The notes under the pieces were generated by a model, which saw nothing but the letters and a program-made list of their open reading frames with translations, was not told the DNA's origin and made no database searches. DNA of 64,000 nt from CAMPJM01 sp964440915 (lineage in GTDB: Bacteria > Bacteroidota > Bacteroidia > Cytophagales > Cyclobacteriaceae), in contig CAYTTV010000002.1 in the NCBI GenBank assembly GCA_964440915.1, positions 1-64,000 of the forward strand, given 5' to 3'. Positions within the stretch are counted from its first letter, which is position 1; each line of letters opens with the position of its first letter. The translations under genes were made by a program, and so were the position numbers. Below, piece after piece: positions 1 through 8,261 of this stretch.

Positions 1-419
1 TACTCAAACACCAAATCAAAAGAGTTTTTAATAAGCTCCACATTTTCATCTGTGAGAGGCTTGTTCATGTACACGACGTTTTTGCCCAAACAGTTTTTGC
101 CTGCATCTTCTGCTTGCGCATAGGCTGAAAGCAAGACAATGAAAATTTTCTCGTCATCAGGTGTATTGATCGATTGAATATAATTGACCAGATCCCAACC
201 GCTCATGCCAGGCATATATACGTCACAAAAGATTAGAAGTGGAAAGATGAGGTTGGGGTCTTGGCCCTCAATTTGGTTTTGGACAAAGGTAATAGCTTCT
301 TGAGCTGACGATTTCATATAAATACTATCCGAAGGAAAAAAATCTTCCAAAAGCCATTTGTTAAGTTGCAGCGTGCTTTTGTTGTCATCTACGATTAGAA
401 CCGTATTTATTTTTTTCAT
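1..419 (-). CDS. Response regulator receiver protein (C-terminus cut by window edge)
   Basis: The frame starts with ATG at 419 and stays open to base 1, giving about 139 residues without a stop. It reads as a CheY-like receiver domain: acidic pair D11-D12 in VLIVDDN, phospho-acceptor D66 in FCDVYMPGMSGW, the switch serine S98 in VLLSAYA, and the conserved lysine K120 followed by proline in NKPL. These are the phosphorylation-site residues of the family. Only the receiver is visible; an output domain could lie beyond the window, or it may be a single-domain regulator, since receiver domains are about 120 residues. No partner histidine kinase is in the window. Confidence 0.85.
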   Translation of the reverse strand, partial: MKKINTVLIVDDNKSTLQLNKWLLEDFFPSDSIYMKSSAQEAITFVQNQIEGQDPNLIFPLLIFCDVYMPGMSGWDLVNYIQSINTPDDEKIFIVLLSAYAQAEDAGKNCLGKNVVYMNKPLTDENVELIKNSFDLVFE

Positions 420-727
420 GCGCTTCTCATTATGCTTCACATATCCTGATCGGCATCATCGTATCAGGAGATTAGGACATAATCGTCCAAGTTTAGATAG
501 CTAATCCGTTAGGATATAAGCATTTTAGACACAAAAAGTTTAAAATTATTTTGGATGTTAGTCCTTCCTATCTACCGTTGGTTCCATTATTCACTTTCAG
601 CAAACATTGAAAGAGTGTAATAGAACTTTTAGCGAACTTCTCCTGCCAATGGCCTGCTCCGTATGTCTTTTGTCTAGTGTCTAATGCTTATTATGTGCCG
701 TCTTCAGTCTCCTGTTTCCGTCTATGC
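420..727. other. Gene-free spacer with one inverted repeat
   Basis: I see no coding frame here. A 7-bp inverted repeat, TCCTGAT at 444-450 and ATCAGGA at 463-469, lies about 25 bases upstream of the response regulator start on the minus strand. It could be an operator or a 5'-leader hairpin for that gene. The rest, up to the stop of the Rieske oxidoreductase gene at 728, shows nothing I can name. Confidence 0.3.
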
Positions 728-2248
728 CTATTGGTTAGGCTTGGGAAGATTGCCATATGCCGGGCCTTCCAAAACCTCGCCCTTTACAGAAAACCTGCTG
801 CCGTGGCATGGGCAGTCCCAGGTCCTTTCCCCGTTATTCCAATGCACCACACAGCCCATATGGGTACAAATGGCAGACACTAAATGCAGTTGCCCTTGGT
901 CGTCCCGATAAGCTGCTATATGTTCTCCATCGAGTTTAATGGTTTTGCCCTCTCCAGGCTTTATTTCCTTGATAGAGTCTACCTCTCCATAGAAAAGATA
1001 GTCTTTGAGCAGGTGTTTGACTACATCCACGTTTTCTTTTATAAACTGAGGAGCGGAAGCTAAGGGTGTGAATCTTTTAGGGTCGTAGAGTTCTGACCAC
1101 TTATTGCCCTCGCCCAAGATCTCAGCACTAATGATCATAGCAGCCAATGTGCCGTATACCAGGCCGTCAGCAGCAAATCCTGTGGCGATGAAAATATTCT
1201 TTTCCATAGGACTCGTGCCGATATAAGGTAAATGATCAGCAGGCTTATAGTTTTGAGCCGCCCAAGAGTATTCAATTTTGTCTACATCGAAGTGGCTTTT
1301 CAAGTAGTGGCTTACCGCTTCAAAGTTCTCTGCTGTATTTCTCTTGTTGCCCACTTTGATACTTTGGCCCAATACAATAAGGTAATTGCCAGATTCATTG
1401 CTATAGGGCCGAATGGAGTACATATCTGAGGAAACCATGTGCCAATATATGCCAGGAGGAGGCAAGTTGCCTTTGAGCCGAACGGCCAATGCAAACTCAC
1501 GGTAAGGTTCCATGGCTGTGTGCACCGCATAAACTCCTTTCGGTGAGTGGGTGGCCATAATAACTTGCTTTGCTTTCACTGTCCCCTGTGATGTATGCAC
1601 AGTACATGGATCCCCATCCTCTACATTGATCACCTTGGTGTTTTCAAATACCTGACAATTTTCTGTGGGAAGTCCTGCAGCCAAGCCCTGTACGTATTTA
1701 AGCGGATTAAACTGGGCCTGCCCTGCTACTGTGACAATTTTAGATACATTGCTTAAGGGGAATCCAGGTGTTGGAGTGTTTTGAACAATTAGCCCTGCCT
1801 CTTGGGCAGTGTCAAGCTCCTTTTGTATCCATTTGTCTTGCGTTTGGTCTTCTGTTGTCGTGAAAAGATGCCATGGAACATTTTCATATTCACAATCTAT
1901 ATTCAAAGCCTTTATCCAATGCTCAATTGTCTCGATGGCACTAGTGCGAGAAGCCACTACTTCTTTTAAGGTTTTTTCGTTGTGTTTACTAGCAATCTGG
2001 TTTAGGCCCGTTCCTACTGGTGAATACAAATTACCTGTAGAAGAACCCGTAGTGCCTTTGCCGACTTCTAATGCTTCTAGTACAGCTACGCGTTTTCCTG
2101 CTTTTGCCAACAATGTAGCGGCTGTGATGCCTGTGATGCCCCCACCTACAATGGCCACATCTACTGTAAGGTCAGAAGAAAGTTGAGGGAACTTTTTAGG
2201 ATCGGAATGAGCACTCCATATGGCTTGGGTATAAAATTGTTTCGTCAT
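728..2248 (-). CDS. FAD-dependent oxidoreductase with C-terminal Rieske 2Fe-2S domain
   Basis: About 506 residues. The N-terminal half is a DadA/glycine-oxidase-type FAD fold with the dinucleotide motif VAIVGGGITG near residue 35. The last ~100 residues form a Rieske domain: CTHMGC (C461, H463) and CPCHGSRF (C479, H482) give the CxH...CxxH ligand set of a 2Fe-2S cluster. This fusion is a known family, thought to oxidise an amine-like substrate and pass electrons through the Rieske centre; the substrate cannot be read from sequence. I start at the ATG at 2248 because the frame upstream lacks homology-like sequence and the GxGxxG motif is then properly spaced. It looks monocistronic and is divergent from the galM-like gene. 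Confidence 0.85.
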   Translation of the reverse strand: MTKQFYTQAIWSAHSDPKKFPQLSSDLTVDVAIVGGGITGITAATLLAKAGKRVAVLEALEVGKGTTGSSTGNLYSPVGTGLNQIASKHNEKTLKEVVASRTSAIETIEHWIKALNIDCEYENVPWHLFTTTEDQTQDKWIQKELDTAQEAGLIVQNTPTPGFPLSNVSKIVTVAGQAQFNPLKYVQGLAAGLPTENCQVFENTKVINVEDGDPCTVHTSQGTVKAKQVIMATHSPKGVYAVHTAMEPYREFALAVRLKGNLPPPGIYWHMVSSDMYSIRPYSNESGNYLIVLGQSIKVGNKRNTAENFEAVSHYLKSHFDVDKIEYSWAAQNYKPADHLPYIGTSPMEKNIFIATGFAADGLVYGTLAAMIISAEILGEGNKWSELYDPKRFTPLASAPQFIKENVDVVKHLLKDYLFYGEVDSIKEIKPGEGKTIKLDGEHIAAYRDDQGQLHLVSAICTHMGCVVHWNNGERTWDCPCHGSRFSVKGEVLEGPAYGNLPKPNQ

Positions 2249-2482
2249 TTTTTTTACATTTACAAGTTCTAATGTTTTTGTAAAACAAGAACATATAAAT
2301 TGGAAAGAGGTTTGGATAAGTTGCAGCAATATTTATATTGCTACCTTCTTTTTTGCAAATTGTAGGTTGCAAAATAGTTCTATAAAATTTTTCTCTGGAA
2401 AATTGGAGAAAATATCTAGGGCAATAATTGCATTTCCTTAATAAGAAACGTTAATTGTACACTTAATCAAAAAAATAACCTG

Positions 2483-3685
2483 ATGAGAAAACATAATTTA
2501 ATGGGAACGCTAGCTTACTACGCATTTCCGATTTTACTTGCAGCAGCAGCGGCCTGTACGGGGTCTTCTGAAAAAAAAGAAACGAGCGAAGCAATCAATG
2601 AAACGAGCAAAGAAATGAATATAGTAAAGTCAGATTTTGGAAAACTTGAAGATGGAACTTCCGTGTCTTTATTTACACTAACCAACGAAAATGGCGTTGA
2701 GGTTAAAATCACCAATTATGGAGGCATTATTACTTCTTTAAAAGTGCCCGACAAGGAAGGTAATTTGGAAGATGTTGTGCTTGGCTTTGATACTTTGGAT
2801 GGATACACAAGCGAAGCCTATAAGGAAGCTGGCCCGTACTTTGGTGCCATCATCGGACGATATGGTAATAGAATCGCCAATGCTAAATTTACCCTTGATG
2901 GGGAAGAGTATCAACTAGCGCCCAACAATAACCCCAACCATTTGCATGGCGGAGTAAAGGGTTACGACAAAGTAGTATGGGAAGCAGAGGAAATGAGAAC
3001 AGACGATGGGGTGGGCCTGAAGCTCCATTATGTAAGTGAGGATATGGAAGAAGGTTATCCAGGAACCCTTACAGTAGATGTGGTTTATACGTTGACAAAT
3101 GATAACGAAATTGTCATGGATTACAAAGCCACCACGGACAAGAAAACAATTGTTAATCTTACCAACCATTCTTATTTTAACCTTAATGGCGGCAAAAGCG
3201 ATATACTAGACCATGAGGTAATGATTAATGCAGATAAGTTTATTCCTGTAGATAGGACGTTGATCCCAACGGGTGAGATCCGGGATGTAGAGGGCACACC
3301 ATTTGACTTTACTTCACCAACAGCAGTAGGTGCAAAAATACAGGAAGACAATGAGCAGCTCAAGTATGGACTAGGATATGACCACTGCTGGGTAGTAAAT
3401 GGAAACAATGGAGAGATGAGGCTTGCTGCTACCGTATATGAGCCCAATAGCGGCAGATATATGGAAGTACATTCAACTGAACCTGGAATCCAGTTCTATT
3501 CTGGCAACTTCTTGGATGGTTCGCTTACAGGATCAAGAGACATTGTCTACAAGCACCGATATGGATTGGCTTTAGAAACCGAGCACTTTCCGGATGCCCC
3601 TAACCAACCAGATTTCCCTTCTGTAGAATTAAATCCTGGAGAAACTTATCATACACAGACAATTTATAAGTTCTCTACCAAGTAA
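2483..3685 (+). CDS. galM: Aldose 1-epimerase (mutarotase), probably an exported lipoprotein
   Basis: 400 residues that interconvert alpha and beta anomers of aldoses. Family marks are visible: NHLHGG near residue 153, the catalytic histidine in NLTNHSYFNL (about H229), and the catalytic glutamate in ALETEHFPDAPNQP (about E367). The N-terminus carries a hydrophobic stretch ending AAAAAC followed by a polar, Ser/Glu/Lys-rich linker, which looks like a lipoprotein signal with cysteine near residue 25 and a tether of about 20 residues. That would place the enzyme in the periplasm or on the outer membrane, which is common for Bacteroidota sugar enzymes. No sugar-utilisation genes sit beside it; a 100-N gap follows within 35 bases, so operon partners may be missing. 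Confidence 0.9.
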   Translation: MRKHNLMGTLAYYAFPILLAAAAACTGSSEKKETSEAINETSKEMNIVKSDFGKLEDGTSVSLFTLTNENGVEVKITNYGGIITSLKVPDKEGNLEDVVLGFDTLDGYTSEAYKEAGPYFGAIIGRYGNRIANAKFTLDGEEYQLAPNNNPNHLHGGVKGYDKVVWEAEEMRTDDGVGLKLHYVSEDMEEGYPGTLTVDVVYTLTNDNEIVMDYKATTDKKTIVNLTNHSYFNLNGGKSDILDHEVMINADKFIPVDRTLIPTGEIRDVEGTPFDFTSPTAVGAKIQEDNEQLKYGLGYDHCWVVNGNNGEMRLAATVYEPNSGRYMEVHSTEPGIQFYSGNFLDGSLTGSRDIVYKHRYGLALETEHFPDAPNQPDFPSVELNPGETYHTQTIYKFSTK

Positions 3686-3719
3686 ACGTAGGTATTATAA
3701 ATCATAGAATCCTCTTAAT

Positions 3720-3819
3720 NNNNNNNNNNNNNNNNNNNNNNNNNNNNNNNNNNNNNNNNNNNNNNNNNNNNNNNNNNNNNNNNNNNNNNNNNNNNNNNNN
3801 NNNNNNNNNNNNNNNNNNN
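3720..3819. other. Assembly gap (100 N)
   Basis: A run of exactly 100 N between the mutarotase gene and the OsmC-like gene. The round length suggests a placeholder, so the true distance and any gene content are unknown. Confidence 0.99.
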
Positions 3820-3833
3820 CTAAGCATCCAATA

Positions 3834-4238
3834 TCATTTCAATACACTTTCTACGTTCAGTTCGATTTTATCGCTCAAAGAAGCTGAGACAGAGCAATAT
3901 TTCTCAACAGCCAAGTTGATAACTTTTTCCATTTCCTCCTGGGTTGTATTCGGAGACTCCAAAATGAAGCGTAAGGTAACATGGGTAAAAGCCTTTGGAT
4001 AGTCTGTTCTTCTTGTTCCTTCTGATTCAATGGTGAAGCTATCCACAGTCTTCCTCTTTTTTTTCAACATCTGTACCGCATCTACCGAGGCACAAGCAGC
4101 AACGGCAGAAAGAAGATGCTCCATTGGGGAGAAATGCTCCTTTTCTTCTTTGGGATACATATCAATCTTGGCAATATTGCCTGCTTCATTGGTTGACTCA
4201 AACTCATAGTCCGAAACAAATCTGGTGGTTATTTTCAT
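3834..4238 (-). CDS. OsmC/Ohr family protein
   Basis: 134 residues, the usual length of the OsmC fold. Both family cysteines are present: C49 in SAVAACASVD and C115 in VEKYCSVSAS. In OsmC/Ohr proteins these cysteines reduce organic hydroperoxides. The SPMEHLLSAVAAC segment is the most recognisable part. It resembles the YhfA-type branch, whose peroxidase role is less certain than that of true Ohr. It sits 112 bases downstream of the respiratory operon on the same strand but is separated from it by a hairpin, so it is probably its own unit. Confidence 0.88.
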   Translation of the reverse strand: MKITTRFVSDYEFESTNEAGNIAKIDMYPKEEKEHFSPMEHLLSAVAACASVDAVQMLKKKRKTVDSFTIESEGTRRTDYPKAFTHVTLRFILESPNTTQEEMEKVINLAVEKYCSVSASLSDKIELNVESVLK

Positions 4239-4284
4239 GCCTGTTCTCTCTGTTAGAAACGTGTAATAATTTTTATGCCGCTAA

Positions 4285-4325
4285 GTTACTGCAAAAGATG
4301 AAATTATTGCTTTTGAGCCAGTAAC
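4285..4325 (-). other. Bulged 13-bp hairpin between the respiratory operon and the OsmC-like gene
   Basis: GTTACTG (4285-4291) pairs with CAGTAAC (4319-4325), and the inner CAAAAG (4292-4297) pairs with CTTTTG (4310-4315), leaving a 3-base bulge on one side. It lies just after the last gene of the oxidase operon, read on the minus strand. A T-tract is not obvious on either side, so it may be a weak terminator, an RNA-stabilising 3' end or an operator. Confidence 0.4.
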
Positions 4326-4350
4326 CATACACCCTTGTTTTTAATCCTTT

Positions 4351-4773
4351 TCAGAAGAAAGAAGTATAGCTGTCGGCATTCCAATACATAATAAAATAGA
4401 ACATTGCCCAACCTATAAACCCGATAAGGATGGCCCAAACCCACGACGGTATAGCTTTGGGTGTTTCAGAACCCGTAACTACAAAAAAGTCCTTGCGCTC
4501 ACTGCCATAGGCGTTGATGGTAAGCGTCAGGTTGTTGTCCACTACATCGTTGTCTTTTAGACCTACTATATCGATGGCTGGTCCATTTCGTACTTCAAAG
4601 GGTACTACCCTTATACCCTCTATCCCATCGGTAGACTTTGCTACGATTCTAAGTTTATGCTTGCCATCCGGGATTTTTGTCGTATCCAACATGACCTTTA
4701 CAGGTGGTTTAAATTCTGCAAAAGGAGCGTTCTCGTCATCCAGATAAACCTTTATAATGCGTTTGTCTTCCAT
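4351..4773 (-). CDS. Membrane-anchored Ig-like protein of the cbb3 oxidase operon
   Basis: 140 residues. The first ~105 look like an Ig-type beta sandwich (segments such as LDTTKIPDGKHKLRIVAKS and VVPFEVRNGP). They are followed by one C-terminal transmembrane helix, SWVWAILIGFIGWAMFYFI, and a short tail. There is no haem motif. The gene ends the operon and follows the 88-residue membrane protein by 2 bases, so its product is probably an accessory or assembly subunit of the oxidase. The helix with flanking aromatic residues loosely recalls the CcoP N-terminal anchor, but that comparison is inference. I know of similar proteins only near such oxidases in Bacteroidota. Confidence 0.65.
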   Translation of the reverse strand: MEDKRIIKVYLDDENAPFAEFKPPVKVMLDTTKIPDGKHKLRIVAKSTDGIEGIRVVPFEVRNGPAIDIVGLKDNDVVDNNLTLTINAYGSERKDFFVVTGSETPKAIPSWVWAILIGFIGWAMFYFIMYWNADSYTSFF

Positions 4774-4775
4774 TT

Positions 4776-5042
4776 CTAGTAATTGTCTAATATGATATTT
4801 TTTACATGATCAGGAGATTTTTCCCCAGGTTTCCAAAGATACTTTATGCTGTAGATCAAGGTAAGGCCTACGATTATGGCTGCCACTGTAATAATGATAA
4901 AATCTGTCGTTCCCTGTGGCCCAGCGCCATGGGTAATGTTTCGGAGTATTCTGGGTTGCTGCTCTTGGCATACGTCACAAGCAAATACAGGGGATACTGT
5001 AAGCAGGAGAAGCGTGCCCATAATGATTAACGATCGTTTCAT
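4776..5042 (-). CDS. Small exported membrane protein with CDVC motif, cbb3 operon
   Basis: 88 residues: a signal peptide (MKRSLIIMGTLLLLTVSPVFA), then CDVCQEQQP at the predicted mature N-terminus, a short periplasmic stretch, one transmembrane helix (FIIITVAAIIVGLTLIYSI) and a cytoplasmic tail. The CxxC right after the cleavage site could bind a metal or be redox active, perhaps helping copper or haem insertion. It lies 3 bases from the ccoO-like stop and 2 bases before the next gene, so it is co-transcribed with the oxidase. I do not recognise a named family. Confidence 0.65.
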   Translation of the reverse strand: MKRSLIIMGTLLLLTVSPVFACDVCQEQQPRILRNITHGAGPQGTTDFIIITVAAIIVGLTLIYSIKYLWKPGEKSPDHVKNIILDNY

Positions 5043-5045
5043 GTC

Positions 5046-6050
5046 TTATAAGTTTAGGTTCTCTATTAGCGCTCTTATTTCGGCCACTTCTTGGGCACTT
5101 ACCGTAGGGGCATTATTACCCCAGCTTGTCCGCTCATGGTTGGCTATGGCTGCCACTTCTTCGTCGGAAAGCATGTCTGCAAACCCCGGCATTTGCCCAA
5201 ATTCTGGTCGGGCATCGTATCCTTGTAAGATAACCCTTACAAGAATTTCGGGGTCTTTATCGGTGACTATTTTACTGCCTACCAATGAAGGGAAAGCACC
5301 CGGGATTCCTTTACCATTAGACTGGTGGCAAGCCATGCATGTCTTTTGATACAGCTGAGAACCATCAGGAAGGAGCGCCTCTCCAGTATTTTGGCCTGTG
5401 GCAGCAGTAACTTTTGTTTTTGCAGGGATAAAAGGGGTGGCATCCTCGGGAAGCACAGGTGCTTGCTTTAATGATTTTAGATAGGCTACAAGATTAAGCG
5501 CATCTTCGGTGGCTACTACTGTGCCGTGGCCTTTCTTGAAAGTATCTGGAATGTCTATGGTCACGGCCTCCTTCCCTGGCTTTTCTTGATGCTCAAATAG
5601 CCAGGGGTAAGCAGGCATCACCGATTCTTCTACCACTATTCGAGGGTTGTATAAATGCAGCAGGTGCCATTGGTCGCCGGGCTGGCGTTTGCCCACATTG
5701 GTGAGGTCGGGCCCAGTTCGCTCGCTACCCAATAAGGATGGCGATTGTCGCCAAATATCCAATCGCTTTTTTGAATAATGATAGTCTGACGGCATGGAGG
5801 GTCTATCTCCCCACATGTTGTCCATTTCGATATTACGTACTTGCTGCGTATGGCATGCTACGCAACCTTCGGCTATAAATATATTTAATCCCTTTAATTC
5901 CGCATCAGTCATAGGTGCTGCAGAGGGCAGTGGAGCATTGTTTTGTTGCATTTGATAAGCAGGCAAAACAGCTATTCCAAAACTTAGGATACTGAAAACA
6001 AGAAATATGGTGATCAGTAGTTGTCGATGATTTTTATGAAAGTTGAACAT
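5046..6050 (-). CDS. ccoO: cbb3-type oxidase subunit II (CcoO) fused to a C-terminal cytochrome c
   Basis: 334 residues from the ATG at 6050, which overlaps the ccoN end by 17 bases; an upstream start at 6104 would give a charged, CcoN-overlapping extension and is less likely. Residues 10-30 form a membrane anchor. The CcoO domain has the haem site CVACH (C63, C66, H67) and the family blocks SERTGPDLTNVG and MPAYPWLF. After a linker, a second class I cytochrome c domain follows with CMACH (C238, C241, H242) and a likely axial Met in GQMPGF (M287). Standard CcoO has one haem and a separate diheme CcoP; here a monohaem domain is fused and no ccoP is present. Confidence 0.9.
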   Translation of the reverse strand: MFNFHKNHRQLLITIFLVFSILSFGIAVLPAYQMQQNNAPLPSAAPMTDAELKGLNIFIAEGCVACHTQQVRNIEMDNMWGDRPSMPSDYHYSKKRLDIWRQSPSLLGSERTGPDLTNVGKRQPGDQWHLLHLYNPRIVVEESVMPAYPWLFEHQEKPGKEAVTIDIPDTFKKGHGTVVATEDALNLVAYLKSLKQAPVLPEDATPFIPAKTKVTAATGQNTGEALLPDGSQLYQKTCMACHQSNGKGIPGAFPSLVGSKIVTDKDPEILVRVILQGYDARPEFGQMPGFADMLSDEEVAAIANHERTSWGNNAPTVSAQEVAEIRALIENLNL

Positions 6051-7884
6051 ATTGATCCTTTTCCTTTTTGTTGACGATTTTATTATTCGTTGTATCGATG
6101 TCATTGCGTTTCAGACGCATGTACCCTGAAGCCATTTTGTATAGGTTCCATGCAAATACCAAGTGTGAAAGGAACATGAGCGTTCCGCCTACAGCTCGCC
6201 ACACCCAATAGGGAGCCATCAGGTTTACACTTTCTAAGAAAGGCGCTTGTTCAATCCAGCTCAGCCCTTTTTCTGTACCTCCGATCATGAGAGAGAAGGT
6301 ATAAATTATCATCCCTATGAATGCAAACCAAAAGTGCATACCTACTCCCAGTTGATTCGGTTCAGTCCTTGTGAGCTTCGGCACAATGGCATATATACTT
6401 CCCCATAGTAAAAAGCAGATAATGCCGTACATCGTAAGATGGGAATGGGCTACATTGAAATCGGTAAAGTGCCACACATAGTTGGTGAACCGAAAGGCCT
6501 GAAAGCTGCCTTGAGCAGAACCGATAAAATAGAACAGCACTCCAACGAGCAAGAAAGGCAGGACATAAGAATCTGCAATGGCTTTCATGCTCCCGCGCAT
6601 GGTCATCAGAAAATTAATGGTACTGGCCAATACGGGGATGAACATGCCACCGCTAAAGACAATGGCAATGGTTTGGAGCCACCAAGGAAGTGGGCTAAAA
6701 ACAAAATGATGCGTGCCAATCATTGTATAAAACAGCATCTGTGTCCAAAAGGCCAAAACGCCTAATGAATAGGAATATATGGGCTTGTTCAGCGCTGAGG
6801 GCAAGTAATAATAAACCAATCCTAGTGTGAAGGTCATGAACCACATGCCCACGCCTTGGTGCATATAATATCCCTGAATCACTGTTTCACCCAAACCATC
6901 TTGGTAGAATGGTAGATACCCGATTACAGTAAGTACGATGGTCCAAGAAAGCGAACCCAAGATAAACCAGTTGGAAACATATATGTCTTTGGTGTTCCGT
7001 TTGGCAATTGTTTTATAAAAGTTCATTAAAGTGAGCACCAGACCAATAGCAAAGAGCGACATGATAGGCCAGATATATTCGCGATATTCTCCCCCGCCAT
7101 TATTAATGCCATTCATTAGAGCCAAATTCCCCAATAAAACACAGCCGTTGATCAAGTAGAAAGCCGCCCATCCCCATTTATAGCTGTATATTTTTCGGTT
7201 AGACGTTCGGCTGACGACAAAATAAGCCAGTCCGATCATGGCCAGGGATGCCCACCCCCAGAAAACTGTATTGGTATGCACTGGCCGTAATCTGCCAAAA
7301 GACAGCCACGAAAAATGATCAATGTCGGGCCAGATAAATTTCATGCCCAGGTATTGCCCCGCTAGCGTTCCTAGAACTAGCCAGGCAGCGGCTGCTCCCA
7401 AATAAGCGAGAATGAGGTCAATTAGCCGATTGTCAGTCTGAAGATTTATTTTTCCCGGCTTCTTTTCATCTACAAAAGGGTTCTCAGGGTTGTGGGTCAC
7501 CTTGTCTACCAGTCCTCTTTTGTCTTGCACAGGACCTAGCCCCGATAATTCATCGCCCTGCAGCTTATATTGTCCGGCTTTCTTCCTTGCCACCAGCAGC
7601 TTGTCGATATCTTCAGAAGGTAGATTGATGATGGACTCCTGTAGTTCGTTGTCGAGTTGATTCCGCCTCATTTGCTCTGAGGTTCTCAAGAGTTTGCTTA
7701 TTCTCGCCACCGATATCAATGCGAAAATGATAAGGATGACGATGGCGAGGATCATCGTACCTACGATGCCCGGTTGGGTGTACCAAGAACTTGTATCTAT
7801 TGCTTTGGTGGTTTGAGCGAAAGCACCCCCAGGCAATAGCGCAAGTAGGAAGGACCCAATAAGTAATTGTCCACAATGTTTCAT
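6034..7884 (-). CDS. ccoN: cbb3-type cytochrome c oxidase subunit I (CcoN), N-terminally extended
   Basis: 616 residues from the ATG at 7884. The haem-copper core is clear: low-spin haem ligand in RLRPVHTNTVFWGW, CuB histidine in GYYMHQGVGMW, the CuB pair in IGTHHFVF with the cbb3-type helix VII tyrosine in QMLFYTMIG, and haem ligands in DFNVAHSHL. About 130 residues precede this core: a signal peptide ending AFA, a transmembrane helix (IVGTMILAIVILIIFALIS) and a charged cytoplasmic-type segment. Compared with proteobacterial CcoN as I remember it, the Glu of the helix VIII FEGP motif is Gln here (AQGS), and one of the Glu residues before WP is Ile. The product would reduce O2 in the cytoplasmic membrane. 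Confidence 0.9.
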   Translation of the reverse strand: MKHCGQLLIGSFLLALLPGGAFAQTTKAIDTSSWYTQPGIVGTMILAIVILIIFALISVARISKLLRTSEQMRRNQLDNELQESIINLPSEDIDKLLVARKKAGQYKLQGDELSGLGPVQDKRGLVDKVTHNPENPFVDEKKPGKINLQTDNRLIDLILAYLGAAAAWLVLGTLAGQYLGMKFIWPDIDHFSWLSFGRLRPVHTNTVFWGWASLAMIGLAYFVVSRTSNRKIYSYKWGWAAFYLINGCVLLGNLALMNGINNGGGEYREYIWPIMSLFAIGLVLTLMNFYKTIAKRNTKDIYVSNWFILGSLSWTIVLTVIGYLPFYQDGLGETVIQGYYMHQGVGMWFMTFTLGLVYYYLPSALNKPIYSYSLGVLAFWTQMLFYTMIGTHHFVFSPLPWWLQTIAIVFSGGMFIPVLASTINFLMTMRGSMKAIADSYVLPFLLVGVLFYFIGSAQGSFQAFRFTNYVWHFTDFNVAHSHLTMYGIICFLLWGSIYAIVPKLTRTEPNQLGVGMHFWFAFIGMIIYTFSLMIGGTEKGLSWIEQAPFLESVNLMAPYWVWRAVGGTLMFLSHLVFAWNLYKMASGYMRLKRNDIDTTNNKIVNKKEKDQYVQLS

Positions 7885-7940
7885 AATAAGATAAGAGGGT
7901 TTTAAGACCTTTTTGTCCTTTTTAAAGTTAAAATTGTAAT

Positions 7941-8252
7941 TCAATAATCTTTCAATATTCTAAACTTCATTTTATTGATTGTTTCATCTACCATAATCTG
8001 GCAAGCTAGGCGGCTGGTTGCTGTCTTGTTGGGTAAACCGTCCAATGTATCTTGTTCATAATCATCCATCTCTCCCATATCGCCTTCAAGTATTTCAATA
8101 TGACATGTGCCGCACATAGCCCTTCCCCTGCAATCTCCCCAATCTTCCCACAACTCATTTAAGAGCAGGTCCATAACGTTGCGGTATTCATAAGGTTGAT
8201 AGGGTACAGGCCTTTCATCGCCCGCCTCATTTATGACATACAATATACCCAT
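7941..8252 (-). CDS. 2Fe-2S ferredoxin (adrenodoxin-like)
   Basis: 103 residues with the plant/adrenodoxin-type cluster pattern C41-x5-C47-x2-C50 and C84 (DCRGRAMCGTC and RLACQI). It is a small electron carrier with no membrane segment. It lies between the Rrf2 regulator (9 bases upstream) and ccoN (56 bases downstream), all on the minus strand, so it is probably co-expressed with the oxidase. A role in cofactor supply or in an electron branch for the cluster is inference. Confidence 0.9.
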   Translation of the reverse strand: MGILYVINEAGDERPVPYQPYEYRNVMDLLLNELWEDWGDCRGRAMCGTCHIEILEGDMGEMDDYEQDTLDGLPNKTATSRLACQIMVDETINKMKFRILKDY

Positions 8253-8261
8253 CCTTTTGTA

